A model generated the notes under the pieces. It saw only the letters and a list, made by a program, of their open reading frames with translations, had not been told where the DNA came from and made no database searches. A program made the translations under genes and the position numbers. A stretch of DNA of 64,000 nucleotides from Paraspadella gotoi (taxonomy: Eukaryota; Chaetognatha), in NCBI GenBank assembly GCA_051294375.1, contig CM119271.1:13197039-13261038 (forward strand), written 5' to 3'. Shown here in pieces: positions 1 to 12,971 of the stretch (position 1 is its first letter; each line of letters begins with the position of its first letter).

Positions 1-240
1 TTAATAATAATAATAATAATTAATCAATCAAACAATAAATCAAATAAATGAATCAAATCAACTGATTAGTTAAATCAAATTGACCAATAAATAAATCCAA
101 ATCAACCAAGCTATCCATCAAATCAATCAATCATTTAATAAATAAATAAATCATTCACCGATTTATTCAATCAAATAGATAAATAAATAAATAAAATAAT
201 AAATCAATTGAAAAGACAATAATGATTGTTATGTATTAAT
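1..240 (+). repeat. (AATC)/(AATA) degenerate tract
   Basis: Imperfect aatcaatc and aaataaat units; inverted copy at 3,710-3,910. Confidence 0.9.
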
Positions 241-467
241 GACAGAACCGTTTAATATAAGCAGTCCCTGAGCTTCGGATCAGGCTGTAACACTGAGTTA
301 CAGAGGGGTTAATCGCCCCATCCCTCTTAACTGCTAAGCGACCATTGGGTTGGGAGGCGAATGACTTGCCTCCTGCACCAATGGCCGCTGATGAATGGGT
401 GGTGGATTTTAGTCCACCATACAATCTAAAAAATTAATCAAATCAATACAATGGATCCCTTTAACTG

Positions 468-590
468 ACCACAGGGCGAACATTCCGCTGATGAGTGGAT
501 TGCTGCTGGCAATGAGCAGATGGACGACGTCGTTGCGCAGCGTGTCTCGATTCTTTTCCAAGAAATTGGTCACGTCGTACCAGACTTGGC
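468..590 (-). CDS. MYO15: Myosin-XV-like exon: [10 protein letters not shown]
   Basis: After acceptor gaactcag it codes [20 protein letters not shown] then [18 protein letters not shown]. The phase matches the previous exon. The donor is uncertain between about 463 and 475. A noisy copy is on the plus strand at 3,323-3,447. Confidence 0.85.
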
Positions 591-1522
591 CTGAGTTCAC
601 AAAAACATTTAGTAATGGATTTTCTTGACTCAATTCGGAAAACCTTATAAAGTTTTTTTACATAAAGAAAACTGAAATTGGTGAGTGACGAAATAAATTA
701 AATTACCCTAAAATTTTCAGGGGAAAGAAAAATATTTTAAAATATAGCAATATTTGGCTCTCTATTCCCAAAGCGTCCCCTTTCCGTTCCTTCATCTTAA
801 CTGTAATATTTAATAATAATAAATTACTAAATCTATAACCCAATTTATAACCCTAATCCCTCACTTAAATTATAATCTTTAATCTTTGACTCTAACCCTA
901 AACTTTAGGCTTAAATCCTAACCCTAACCCTAACTCTAATCTTTAATCCTTAACCGAATTCTTAATCCAAAAATAAAAGTTAATCATCGCTTTAACGATT
1001 AATCTAATATTTAAACTTAGAAGTTTTAAAATGAAATTGGTCGTTTTGGGAAAATAAGGAAAAGGATTAAGAATGAGATGAGAAAGAGAGAGTAAGAGAG
1101 AGAGAAAGAAAAACGTCGAAATCGAGAGAGAGAGATGTAGAGATGAAAGGAAGAGATGAGAGGAGAGAGAGAGAGAGAAGAGAGAGAGTAGAAGAGGAGA
1201 TGAGAGCTAGAGAGAAGAAGAAGAAGAATAATCAAAACGAAGGTCCTTTCGAGTGTTTTCCTAACTTTTCATNNNNNNNNNNNNNNNNNNNNNNNNNNNN
1301 NNNNNNNNNNNNNNNNNNTTTGATTTTTCCAACTTTCTCTTCTTTTTCTCACGCTCACTTTTTTTATTTCTTTTTTATTTCTTTCCTAGAAAAAGGATTT
1401 TTTTAGGATTTTTTTTTAGGTCAAAAATTAAAAAATAAAGTCGACAAGAAAAGTTTTTCTTTTTTAACTTTTCTTTTTCCGGAGATTTAAACTTTCTTTT
1501 CTTTTCTTTCTTTTATGATTGA

Positions 1523-1559
<37 letters not shown>

Positions 1560-4500
1560 ACTTCTCTCGACGGGAGAGGAAAAGTTTATGCGAGGAAGAT
1601 TAACAAAAAAGAGAAAAGAAGAATAGTTTTAAATAAATGAAAGATATTTTAATTCAGACTAAAAAAATATATATATTTTCCCGGTTTTAATTAAAATAAT
1701 ACTATTTACTCATTTTTTTTGCACAGCGCATTTTATAAACATTAATTCTTTTATTTCCTCGTATTGTTCTTTTGTTGACGATCATCTTTCTTTTACCCGC
1801 GTAATGACTGATGGCGAACTCTGGGTTGCTCATCTTCGGCTTCGCGTACAAAGAATTCCCGCCATGATGAAAGTGACATTTTTCGAGAAAGGAAAAATCC
1901 GTCGCCTGGCAACGGAGGGGTTGGTGGTTGGGGATCAATTTTGGACCATTTTAAGGATGTTTTCCGGAATGTTAAGGATATATTCCGGATTTGGGGAAAT
2001 TTAGATGATAAAATTGAGGTCGATATAGCATTGTGAATTTTTGATTTCAATTACTAATTGAATTGAATTGAATTGAATTAGAGATAAGATTTAGAATTGT
2101 GAAAACCTGAATATTTATTGAATATTTATTTTTAATTTGAGTTATGATTCTGAATTTAATCCTGATTCAGAATTTTACACAGTATCACGATTCTCAATTG
2201 AAATAACGATTTTGAATTCTAATCCCGATTCAGAATTTTGAATTAGGATTCTAATTTTTTTTTACTATTATAAATTGGAATCAGGATTTTAAAATTGTAT
2301 AAGGATTAAATTTTGAATTTGAATATGCATTCTGAATATGAATTACCTTCGGAAAACTGGATTCATCGTCCAGGATGTGAATAATACCGGAAGGACGCCG
2401 AGAGATTAAGTCTAACACCGCCTGGTTGTCCTGAGATAGAGAGAGAAAAAATCAATCATAAAAGAAAAGAAAAGAAAGAAAGTTTAAAATCTCCGAAAAA
2501 GAAAAGTTAAAAGAAAACTTTTCTTGTCGACTTATTTTTAGATTTTTGACGCTAAAAAAAAAATCTAAAAAAAATCTTTTTTCTAAGAAGAAATAAAAAG
2601 AAATAAAAAGTGAGCGTGAGAAAAAGAAGAGAAAGTTGGAAAAAATCAAAAATACTTCTTTGTTACTTCTTTCTTTCTTTCTTTCTCTCTCTCTCTCTCT
2701 CTCCTCCTCTCTCTTCTCTCTTCTCCTCTCTCTCTCGTCTTTCTCTCTTCTCTCTCCTCTCCCCCTCTTCTCTCCGATTTCGACCGTTTTTCTTTCTCTC
2801 TCATCTTACTCTCTCTTTTCATTCATTCTAATCCTTTTCCTTAATTTCCCAAAATCGACCAATTTCATTTTAAATTCTAAGTTTAAAATATAGATTTAAT
2901 CGTTAAAGCGAGATTAACTTTTTTATTTTTGGATTAAGGAATTCTGGTTAAGGATAAGAATTAGAGTTAGGGTTAGGGTTAAGGATTTAAGCCTAAAAGT
3001 TTAGGGTTAGAGTCAAAGATTAAAGATTATAATTACAGTGAGGGATTAGGGTTTAATAAATTGGGTTATAGATTTAGTTTAATTTATTATTATTAAATAT
3101 TACAGTTAAGATGAAGGAACGGAAAGGGGAACGCTTTGGGAATATGAGAGCCAAATAATTGCTATATTTTAAAATATTTTTCTTTCCCCTGAAAATTTTA
3201 GGGTTAATTTAAACTTTATTTCGTCAACTGCACATTTCAGTTTTCTTTATGTAAAAACTTTTTATCAAGTTTTTCCGAATTGAGTCAAGAAATCCATTAC
3301 TAAAATGTTTTTGTGAACTCAGGCCAAGTCTGGTAGGACGTGACCAATTTCCTTGAAAGAATCGAGACACGCTGCCAACGACGTCGTCCATCTTGCTCAT
3401 TGCCAGCAGCAATCCACTATCAAGCGGAATGTTCGCCCTGTGGTCAGTTAAAGGATCCATTGTATTGATTGATTAATTTTTTAGATTGTATGGTGGACTA
3501 AAAATCACCACCAATTCATCAGCGGCCATTGGTGCAGGAGGCAAGTATTCGCCTCCCAACCCAATGGGTCGCTTAGGCTAGTTAAGAGGGATGGGGCGAT
3601 TAACCCCTCTGTAACTCAGTGTTACAGCCCTGATCCGAAGCTCAGGGACTGCTTATATTACACGGTTCTGTCCATTAATACATAACAATCATATTGTCCT
3701 TTTTCAATTGATTATTATTTTATTTATTTATTTATCTATTTGATGAATAAATCGGTGAATGATTTATTTATTTATTAATGATTGATTGATTTGATGATAG
3801 CTGTGGTTGATTTGGATTAATTTTATTGGTAATTTGAATTAACTAATCAGATTGATTGATTCATTTATTTGATTTATTGGTTTGATTGATTAATTATTAT
3901 TATTATTATTAAACATTATTATTTTTATTTATTGGTCGATTTTGTTTCGCAGACTTTTTCGATTTGTCTCACTTGTTAATCGAATGATATATAGATATGT
4001 ATATACTAATTAGATCAATTTGATTGATTGACTGATTTCATTTTATTGCGATATCCCATTGACCAGCTACGTTCTTAGTCCTGATACTAGCCATAGCCGA
4101 ATGAATTTAAATACTAAGTGTTATACAGCATTAAAAATAATGCTATCATGACCATTAGATTATGGTATTAAGAATATTTTTTGTCAAAAAATTGCTTTCT
4201 TCTGAAGGGTACAAGCCTAATTAAAAATATTATATTATATAAAAGAGCAAAAAATATTTTTTTTTAAAATCTGAAAATTTTTTGATGGATAAAGTTAACA
4301 AGAAATATAATTACAAGCTTTTAATAAATTCTTGGTTTTTTAAGTAAAATATAGAACAAAGTTTTGAAGAGAGTTTACAACGATTTTTATTTCATAGTGA
4401 AACGGAGGACCCCATGTTTTTGACTCACATAGAGTCTTCTTCAGCGCCAATTCTCAAAATTGTGAATTTGAAGAGAATTTTGTGCATAAAGAAAGAGAGA

Positions 4501-6358
4501 GAGAGGAGAGCTGAAACACTATCCTTTCTCTCAAAACTCTGGTTGGAAACTTTGCTCTGTCTTCTCTCTCTCTCTCTCTTTCTTTATGCACAAATTCTCT
4601 TCAATTCACAATTGAATTGGCGCTGAAGACTCGTATGTGAGTCGAAACCATGTTCCGGTTTCACCTATGAAATAAAAATGTTGGTTAAAACTCTCTTCAA
4701 ACTTTGTTTCTAAATCAAATCACAAACGAAACAGAAAGGAAAAAACACAGTGAAAATATTAAAAAAAAAAATAAATTTTATTAAAAGAATGATGATGATG
4801 ATGATTTTTTATGTTTTTTCTTATTTTTTTTTCTTATTTTAATAATTATACTTTGTGTAGACAAACTTTTTTATGAGCTATCTAAATCTGGTCCTAAAAT
4901 TTAAAATTCTAAAAATAATTTCTGGCCTTCCTATCTATAAAATACAATATTAAAAAAAATTAATTACTCTGGTATAGGGAAACGATAATTAGAATTTTTT
5001 GTCCATATGAAAGTATGTCTTAAAAATGTCTATAATTATTCTTTGAGCTTGTACTCACTCTAACTTTTTGACTCACCCCATTGAGTGCGGCTACCTCTGA
5101 TACCAACTTCTTTAATAAAAGTTTTATTTTAAACAAAAGTTTTATATATATATAATAATATTATTATATATATATATATATATATATAATCAATAATCGA
5201 ACAAAAATAATAAAAACACAGGTTTACATAATGACATAAGTGACATAAAAATACATAAAAAACAATAAACCTTATGACTAAAATGATCCAAAATGATTTA
5301 ACGACATATAATGACATGTCAAATGAACGTAAATGAATAAAGGACCAAACATGACTTAGATATCGTAAATTAACAATTAAAATGACCAAACATAATTAAA
5401 TTTCTTCAACAACAATAATATGTCATAAAAGGGATCACAATGTATTCATCAATAAACAATTGACATAAATTTAAATAAAAGACAATACCTATGACTAATA
5501 TGGCCGAAAATGATGTAACGACATACATGACAATGTCACAAGACTGTAATGAATAAAGAACTAAACCATGACTTAAATGATGTTATGACATAAATGAACC
5601 AAAACAATAATTAAAATTATGTAAAACACACTACAACAATAAAATGACATAAATGGAACCAGATGTAACTATCACGGCATAATTGACGTAAAATGACATA
5701 AATACCTTATGACAATTTGACCCCAAAAGTGATATAACGACATTCATGACATGACGAGCAATTACATAATGAATTAAGGTCCAAACCTGACTTAAATGAC
5801 ATAAAAATGAGAACCAAAACATGATTAAAATTAACAAAAATGACACAACAACAATAAAATGACATTAAGGTCCGAATGTAATATCACTGACAAAATTGAC
5901 GTAAACTGAAATAAAAACCAACGACCTTATGACTAAAATGATCCAAATTGATATAACTACATTCAATAACCTGATACAATAAAAAGAAAATCATACTAAA
6001 GATTTTAATTTCCCTCTCCCTTAATCCCTTTTTAAAAAGGTCGGAGCAAAGCCTTCTCTCTCGCAGCTCGACCGGGCCGACGGTCCGCCTCACCTACATG
6101 AGACCCTCGAAGCGACACCGTCGCGCGCAATTTCAAGACTCTCTCTCGTCATCTGATGGAGATGATGGCCAAGTGCGATCCGCTTGGTTATCAGGTGGGG
6201 GGGTTTTTGGTTTGAAGAGAAAACGATTTACTGCAATATGCAAATTGGTATTATTGGTTAGAATTGTGTAATGATTTTTTTGGAAAGAAGGCTTAGGAGG
6301 GAGAGATATAATAGAGGAGAGAGGAGGAGGAGAAGAGAGAGAGAGAGAAGAGAGAGAT

Positions 6359-6395
<37 letters not shown>

Positions 6396-8853
6396 ANNNN
6401 NNNNNNNNNNNNNNNNNNNNNGAGAGAGAGAGGCAGAATTGGCACTTTTTCTTAAATCTTATTTCTTCATAACCTGTGGCGAAAAGTCTCCTTCACAGGA
6501 AACTTTAAATTGTCATTCTTCGCATTAAAAAAAACAAAAAAACACAAAACTTTACTAATAAACCAAAAAATTAATTAAAAAGCCTAAAAAAAACTTTCAA
6601 CTTCCGAATCGAATCCAACTTCAGCGACTCTTGGTTAATTAACTCGGGGAAGGGAAGTATTTACTCGAGAAGTTGTATGTCAAGTTGGGTTTAAATACTA
6701 ATTCTTTTCTTTTTTTCCCGAATGTCGGGGATGATAATTCCAAACTTTTTTTGTTGCTTAATTTCTTTTCTGTTTGCGTTTCATTATCTTTTTTTGTATC
6801 TCTTAACCTTTAATCTTATCTTTCTTTTTACCTTTTGGACTCATATATTTTTTATTTTGTTATTTTGTTATGACGTCGTGTTATCAATGCTGTTGAAAAT
6901 ATTCTATTTATCTTGTATTCTCATCATTACTATGAAACTGATACAACCAATATAAAAATTATCCGTTCATTTAATAAATAAGCTATCTTGCCCCTGACTT
7001 TGAACAGGCTTTGTTGGTTTAAGGCCTCAATCACTCTTACAAGATAATGAAATAGCAGGTCCCTGCAAGCTTTCAATTAAGACTCACTCCCAGAGTACCT
7101 GGCTTCCCTATCAATAAAGTGTTATAATATTTAAAAGAATGTTTCAATTGTATAAAAGGAATACTGCCTCAAGTGATTAATAAGTAAATTTTTATTTCTA
7201 ATTGAACAAACTTAATAATAATTCCTTACCCAATACACATCCACCTCACATTCACCTTCCCCTCTCTCTCTCCCACTCACCTCGAACTCTATCGGCGTCC
7301 AAGTTATCTTTTCTCTCCGATATTCTTCCTGTTCCAATTTGAACACGTGTTTGTTGAAGAAAAACTGAGAGACACAAAAAAAAGAAAAGAAAGAAAAGAA
7401 AAAACCTTAGGAATCTTTTTCCCGAGTTTTCGTCACCTTTTCCCGCGGATTTCGGAAATAAACAATCGGAATTGTAATCGCCTTTGTAAGAGGCCATTGC
7501 AAAAGTCGAGAGAAACCGTATTGCCGTCGTTGTTGGTATCTATTGCAATTTCATTAATCTGTTGCAATTTCAATTGCAATTTCAATATTTTGAAATTTCA
7601 TTATACTGTTGCAATTGTCTCATTTATTGTTGACGACTGACAAAATTCGAAGCAAAACTTTTCTCTTTTAATCCGTAATATATTTTGAAAAGTTGTACAA
7701 TAAATATAAAGATTATCCATCATCTTAATACTAATAAGCTATTTTTGAAAAGCCTCAAATAGTTGGACAGGCTTCGGGGTTTACGGGCCTCCATTACTCG
7801 AAAGAATAATTACCCTCGCTTTTTTAGGCTCACTATCTCGAAGTCGTTTCTCTCTTTCTGGTCAACCCGTCGACACCACTTACTTATTCGTCCATTGAAG
7901 ACCGCCCGTCTTTAAGGTCATATTTTAGTCTGGTTCTCCCGTGACATTGTCATTCACCAACTAATGATCGAAATCATTGCAATACGTCTGCCCGTACTGA
8001 AAATAAGTTTCTACGAGTTTTTTTAGGATGCAATAATAAAATTATCCCCATTAACATTCAACTCTTTGTCGTAGACATTTTGTCACGGGCGACGCCTCAA
8101 ACGCGCGACCACAAAGCAATACCGAAAAGCATAAAGACAATTTCTTTGGCAATTACTCTTACAAAATAAATGACACAGCATGCCTCGCCGCAATTGTTTA
8201 AATTGCTTATTTATTATCTATTTATACATCATTATTATCTATTTATATATTTTATTATTATTATTATTATCAGATGGATCTCGATACAAACACTGAAAAA
8301 TAAAAAAAATCAAAACAGTTAGAAGAAACCAAAGTTCATTGATAAAAATAATTACCAATTTTAACTACTCATTAAATAAACTCATCATTTAATTACCGAG
8401 CAATTTCCATAATCCAAACCTGCAGCGTCTCGTTGGCAAAGTTGATGCAAAATTGTTCGAAACTGTTGGCGCGAAAATCTTCGAATCCGAAAATGTCCAA
8501 AATGGCGATAGATGTCGCGCGCTGTCGATTCCGATGGAGAAATGAAAATTAAACAAAAGATTTAAATATTTGAAACAAGTGTTGAGTTGAAACTTAATCG
8601 AGAAAACAGATTTTAATTATCAACGAATGAAGTTGGCGTGGTTAAAAATACTCGAAAGCTTTTATTTAAAAAACGGGGGTTAAAAAAAGAGAGAGAGGTC
8701 AGGACGCGTTTGAAAAAATATTGTCACTCTCTTCCCAAATTCGTAAAAAAAAATGTGCGGACATTTCGAGTGACTTTTAGAGACAGAAACTAATATCATC
8801 TTGTTTTATTGGTACAATCAGGAGATGCGATAGCCAAAGCCTCTTTACTGCCG

Positions 8854-8890
<37 letters not shown>

Positions 8891-8977
8891 ACGAGGAGAG
8901 AGATGAGACAAGAGAGACAGAAATAACATTTGTTATTTATACAATCAGAGATGCGATAGCCCAAGCTCTCTTATCCG

Positions 8978-9009
<32 letters not shown>

Positions 9010-9028
9010 GAGGAAGGAGAGAGAGGAG

Positions 9029-9069
<41 letters not shown>

Positions 9070-9126
9070 TAAACATCGTTGTTTATTTACAATCAAGATG
9101 CGATAGCCAAGCTCTTTACTGCCGGT

Positions 9127-9164
<38 letters not shown>

Positions 9165-9388
9165 AGAGAGCAGAAAGAGACGAGTAAAAGGATATACATC
9201 TTGGTTTATTTATAATCAGAGATTGCGATAGCCAAAGCTCTTTACACTGCGGTAGAGGAGAGAGAGAGAGAGGAGAGAGAGAGAAAGAGAAGAGAGAGAG
9301 AGAGAGAGACGGGCAGAGAGACAGTAATACATCTTGTTTATTTACAATCGAGATGCGATAAGCCAAGTTTTTCTGCCGGTAGAGAAGA

Positions 9389-9434
<46 letters not shown>

Positions 9435-12011
9435 AGAGAGACAGAGAGACAGTAATATTCCTGTTTATTTACATCAGAGATGCGATAGCAAAGCTCTTTA
9501 CTGTCGATTGTTCCTTGGCTTCGTCGACAAATCAACAGCATCGTCAGAGGCATAACGCTCGCGACCGACAAAGTGAGAAACTAAATAAACCAAAGTCACT
9601 CGAGAAATGTCCGACCTTTGTTTTTTAGCGAAGTTGGGAAGGAGTGAACATTTTTTTTTTTCAAACGCGTCCTGAGCTCTCTCTCTGTCGCTATCGGTGT
9701 TTTGTTTCACTTATATGTTTGTCTTTCATCTTAATTAACCGTTTTTTTTTTAACTCCCGTTTTTTTAAAATAACAAAGCTTTCAGTATTTTTTTAACCAC
9801 GCCTACTTCATTCGTTGATAATTAAACATCTGTTTTCTCGATTAGTTCAACTCAACACTTGTTTCAAATATTTAAATCTTTTGTTTTAATTTCAATTTCT
9901 CCATCGAATGACACGGCGACATCTATCGCCATTTTGGAATTTTCGGATTCGAAAGATTTTCGTCGCCAACAGTTTTCGAACAATTTTTGCATCAACTTTG
10001 CCAACGAGAACGCTGCAGGTTTTGGATTATGGAAATTGCTCAGTAAATTAAAATGAATGAGTTTAAATTTAATGAGTAGTTTAAATTGGTAATTATTTCA
10101 ATACTTTAGTTTCTTCATAAACTGTTGATTTTTTTAATTAATTAGGGTTTGTTCGAATCCAGTATATGAATATAATAATAATAATATAATATAATAGATA
10201 ATATAATAATAAAAATAATAATAATAATATATTATAATATATATATAATAATAATAAATAAGTTTAACGCATGCCGAGGCCTGCTGTGTATTATTTTGTA
10301 AGAGTAATGGAGGCCATAAACAACCGGCCTGGGTTCGCATATAGTTGTCCAAACTATTTGGAGCTTTCAAAATAGCCTTATTTTTAAATGAATGGATAAT
10401 TTTATATTTTATTGTACAACTTTCAAAATAGATTACGGATTAAAAGAGACAAGTTTTGCTTGATTTTGTCGTCGGCAACAATAAATGAGATCAATTGCAA
10501 ATAATAATGAATTTGCAAAATATTGAATTGGCAATTGAAACTTGCAACAGAATTATGAAATTGTGCAATAAGATTACAACAACGACCGGCAATACGGTTT
10601 CTCTGCGACTTTTGCAATGGCCTCTTACAAAGGCGATATACAATTCGACTTGTTTTTTTCCGAAATCCCGGGAAAAGTGACAGAGAAAACTCGGGAAAAA
10701 GATTCCTAAGGTTTTTTTCTTTTTCTTTCTTTTCTTTTTTTTTTTTGTGTCTCTCAGTTTTCTTTCAACCAAACACGTGTTCAAATTGGGAACGGAAGAA
10801 TATCGGAGAAAGATAACTTGGACGCCGGATAGAGTTCCGAGGTGAGTGGGGGAGAGAGAGAGGGATAGGTGAAATGTGAGGTGGGAATGTGTATTGGGTA
10901 AGGAATTATTATTTAAGTTTGTTCAATTAGAAATAAAATTTACTTGACATTAATCACTGTTGAGGGCGATTCCTTTTATAGCAATTGAACTTTCTTTTAA
11001 ATATTATAGACGACTTTTATGATAGGCGAACGCATGGTACTGCTGGGAGTGATGTTTCTTAAATTGAAAGCTGCAGATGCTCATTAGTTATCTTGTAAGA
11101 GTGGTTGGAGGCCTTTAAAGCCAATCAAAGTCCTGTTCAATCAGTCGCAGTGGGACAAGATTGAGGGCTGTATTATATTAAAATGAACGGATAATTTTTG
11201 GTTACTTATTGGTGTGTAATCGAGTTTCATGAGTTATATTGATTATGATGAGGTAAATAAGTATAACATAAGACTAACGATAATAAGACGATATATATTT
11301 CCAACGACTGCGGATTGTATGGTTACGGCGCAACACGACGTCATAACAAATAACAATAAAAAATATATGAGTCAAAAGGTAAAAGAAAGATAAGATTAAA
11401 GGTTAAGAGATAGCAAAAAAAGAAAATAATGAAACGCACAGAAAACGAAATTAAAAAAGCAACAAAAAAAGTTTTGGAATTATCATCCCCGACATTCGGG
11501 AAAAAAAGAAAAAGGGATTATAATGATGTAAGTATGCGTTATAGAGTAGGCGTGAGTCCGGGCCAGAAGACTTGAGCATTAGCTATGACTGTGCCTCGAG
11601 TAAGATGAATATCTAGGTCCTAGCTGTCGCACGCGGAGGTTAGAGAATGATCAAGCAATTTCAGATACGAAACAGGATGGGCGCTGGGAAAAAAAGTTGG
11701 TGGATTCGATTCGGAATGTTTGAAAAGGTTTGTTGTTGTTTGCTTAATCTTTTGTATTTTTGTTGAAGGGGTGGGACTTTTTCATTAATTCAAATGTTTG
11801 TTATGGGTTTAATATTGTGCATTAACAGTATATTATCTGTTTGGTTTGTGTTTGGTTTTTTTAATGCGCAAAGGACGTTGACGATAAATTTAAAGTTTCC
11901 TGTGAAGGAGACTATTTTTCGCCACTAGGTCTTATGAGGAAGAAATAGAGATTTAGAAAAAGTGCCCATTCTGCCTCTTTCTCTTCATTTCTCCTCTCTC
12001 TCTCTCTCTGC

Positions 12012-12048
<37 letters not shown>

Positions 12049-12359
12049 CTCTTCTTTCTCTCNNNNNNNNNNNNNNNNNNNNNNNNNGGATGCAGGCTAG
12101 GATGAGGGGACAGAAAGGAGGGGGGGGAGGAAAGAGAGAGAGAGAGAGAGAGGAGAGAGACGACAGTAATATCATCTTGTTTTTATATTACAATCAGAGA
12201 TGCGATAGCCAAAGCTCTTTTACTGCCGGTAGAGAGAGAGAGAGAGCAGGAGAGAGAGAGACAGAGAGAGAGAGAAATGGAGAGAGAGCAGTTAATATAC
12301 ATCTTGTTTATTTACAATCAGAGATGCGATAGCCAAGCTCTTTACTGCTCGGTAGAGAG

Positions 12360-12404
<45 letters not shown>

Positions 12405-12471
12405 CAGAGTAAATAACAATCTTGTTTTATTTACAATCAGAGATGCGATAGCCAAAGCTCTTTACTAGCCG

Positions 12472-12521
<50 letters not shown>

Positions 12522-12931
12522 ACAGTAAGACATCTTGTTTGTTTATTTACAATCAGAGATGCGATAGCCAAAAGCTCTTTAACTGCGGTAGAGAGAGAGA
12601 GAGAAGGAGAGAGAGAAGAGAGAAAGAAGAGAGAGAGAGAGCAGAGGAGAGATGACAGTAATAATCATCTTGTTTTTTTACAATCAGAGATGCGGATAGC
12701 AAAGCTCTTTACTGCCGGGTAGAGATGAGAGAGAGAGAGAGAGGAGAGAGAGAGAAGAGAGAAAGAGAGAGAGAGAGAGGAAGGAGACAGTATATCATTT
12801 TGTTTATTTACAATCAGAGATGCGATAGCAAAGCTCTTTACTGTCGATTGTTCCTTGGCTCTCGTCGCACAAAATCAACAGCATCGTCAGAGGGCTAACG
12901 CCGCCGACGACAAAGTGAGAGAACTAAAGTA

Positions 12932-12971
<40 letters not shown>

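Larger units (their letters stand above)
1..3910. repeat. Large palindrome 1 (arms ~1-1,545 and ~2,436-3,910)
   Basis: The outer ends (aataataattaatcaatcaa and its complement near 3,890), the TAACCC-like tract, the CT-rich blocks and the exon [10 protein letters not shown] all recur in inverted order. The unpaired centre (about 1,546-2,435) carries two single-copy myosin exons. A 46-n gap interrupts the left arm. The right arm has more single-base errors in coding sequence. Confidence 0.85.
6422..12062. repeat. Large palindrome 2 (arms ~6,422-8,790 and ~9,560-12,062)
   Basis: Outer ends share the phrase aaagtttcctgtgaaggaga; inner parts share the switch II and HVFKLEQ exons, the dispersed repeat and the (A)n/AGAAAAG block. 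The centre is the exon array at 8.8-9.55 kb. Each end is a 25-n gap. Coding sequence is clean in the left arm and indel-rich in the right. Confidence 0.85.

Noticed and set aside
891-940. True chromosome end
   Set aside because: Only about three consecutive units, in the middle of gene sequence.
1143-1406. ORF running across the 46-n gap
   Set aside because: Made of simple repeat and n; no evidence of coding.
8809-9366. Long Arg-Glu or Ser-Leu ORFs over GA/CT tracts here and at 29.4, 33.2-33.9, 35.3, 43.8, 54.7 and 60.9 kb
   Set aside because: Dinucleotide repeats lack stops in several frames; no conserved motif and they sit in introns or intergenic DNA.
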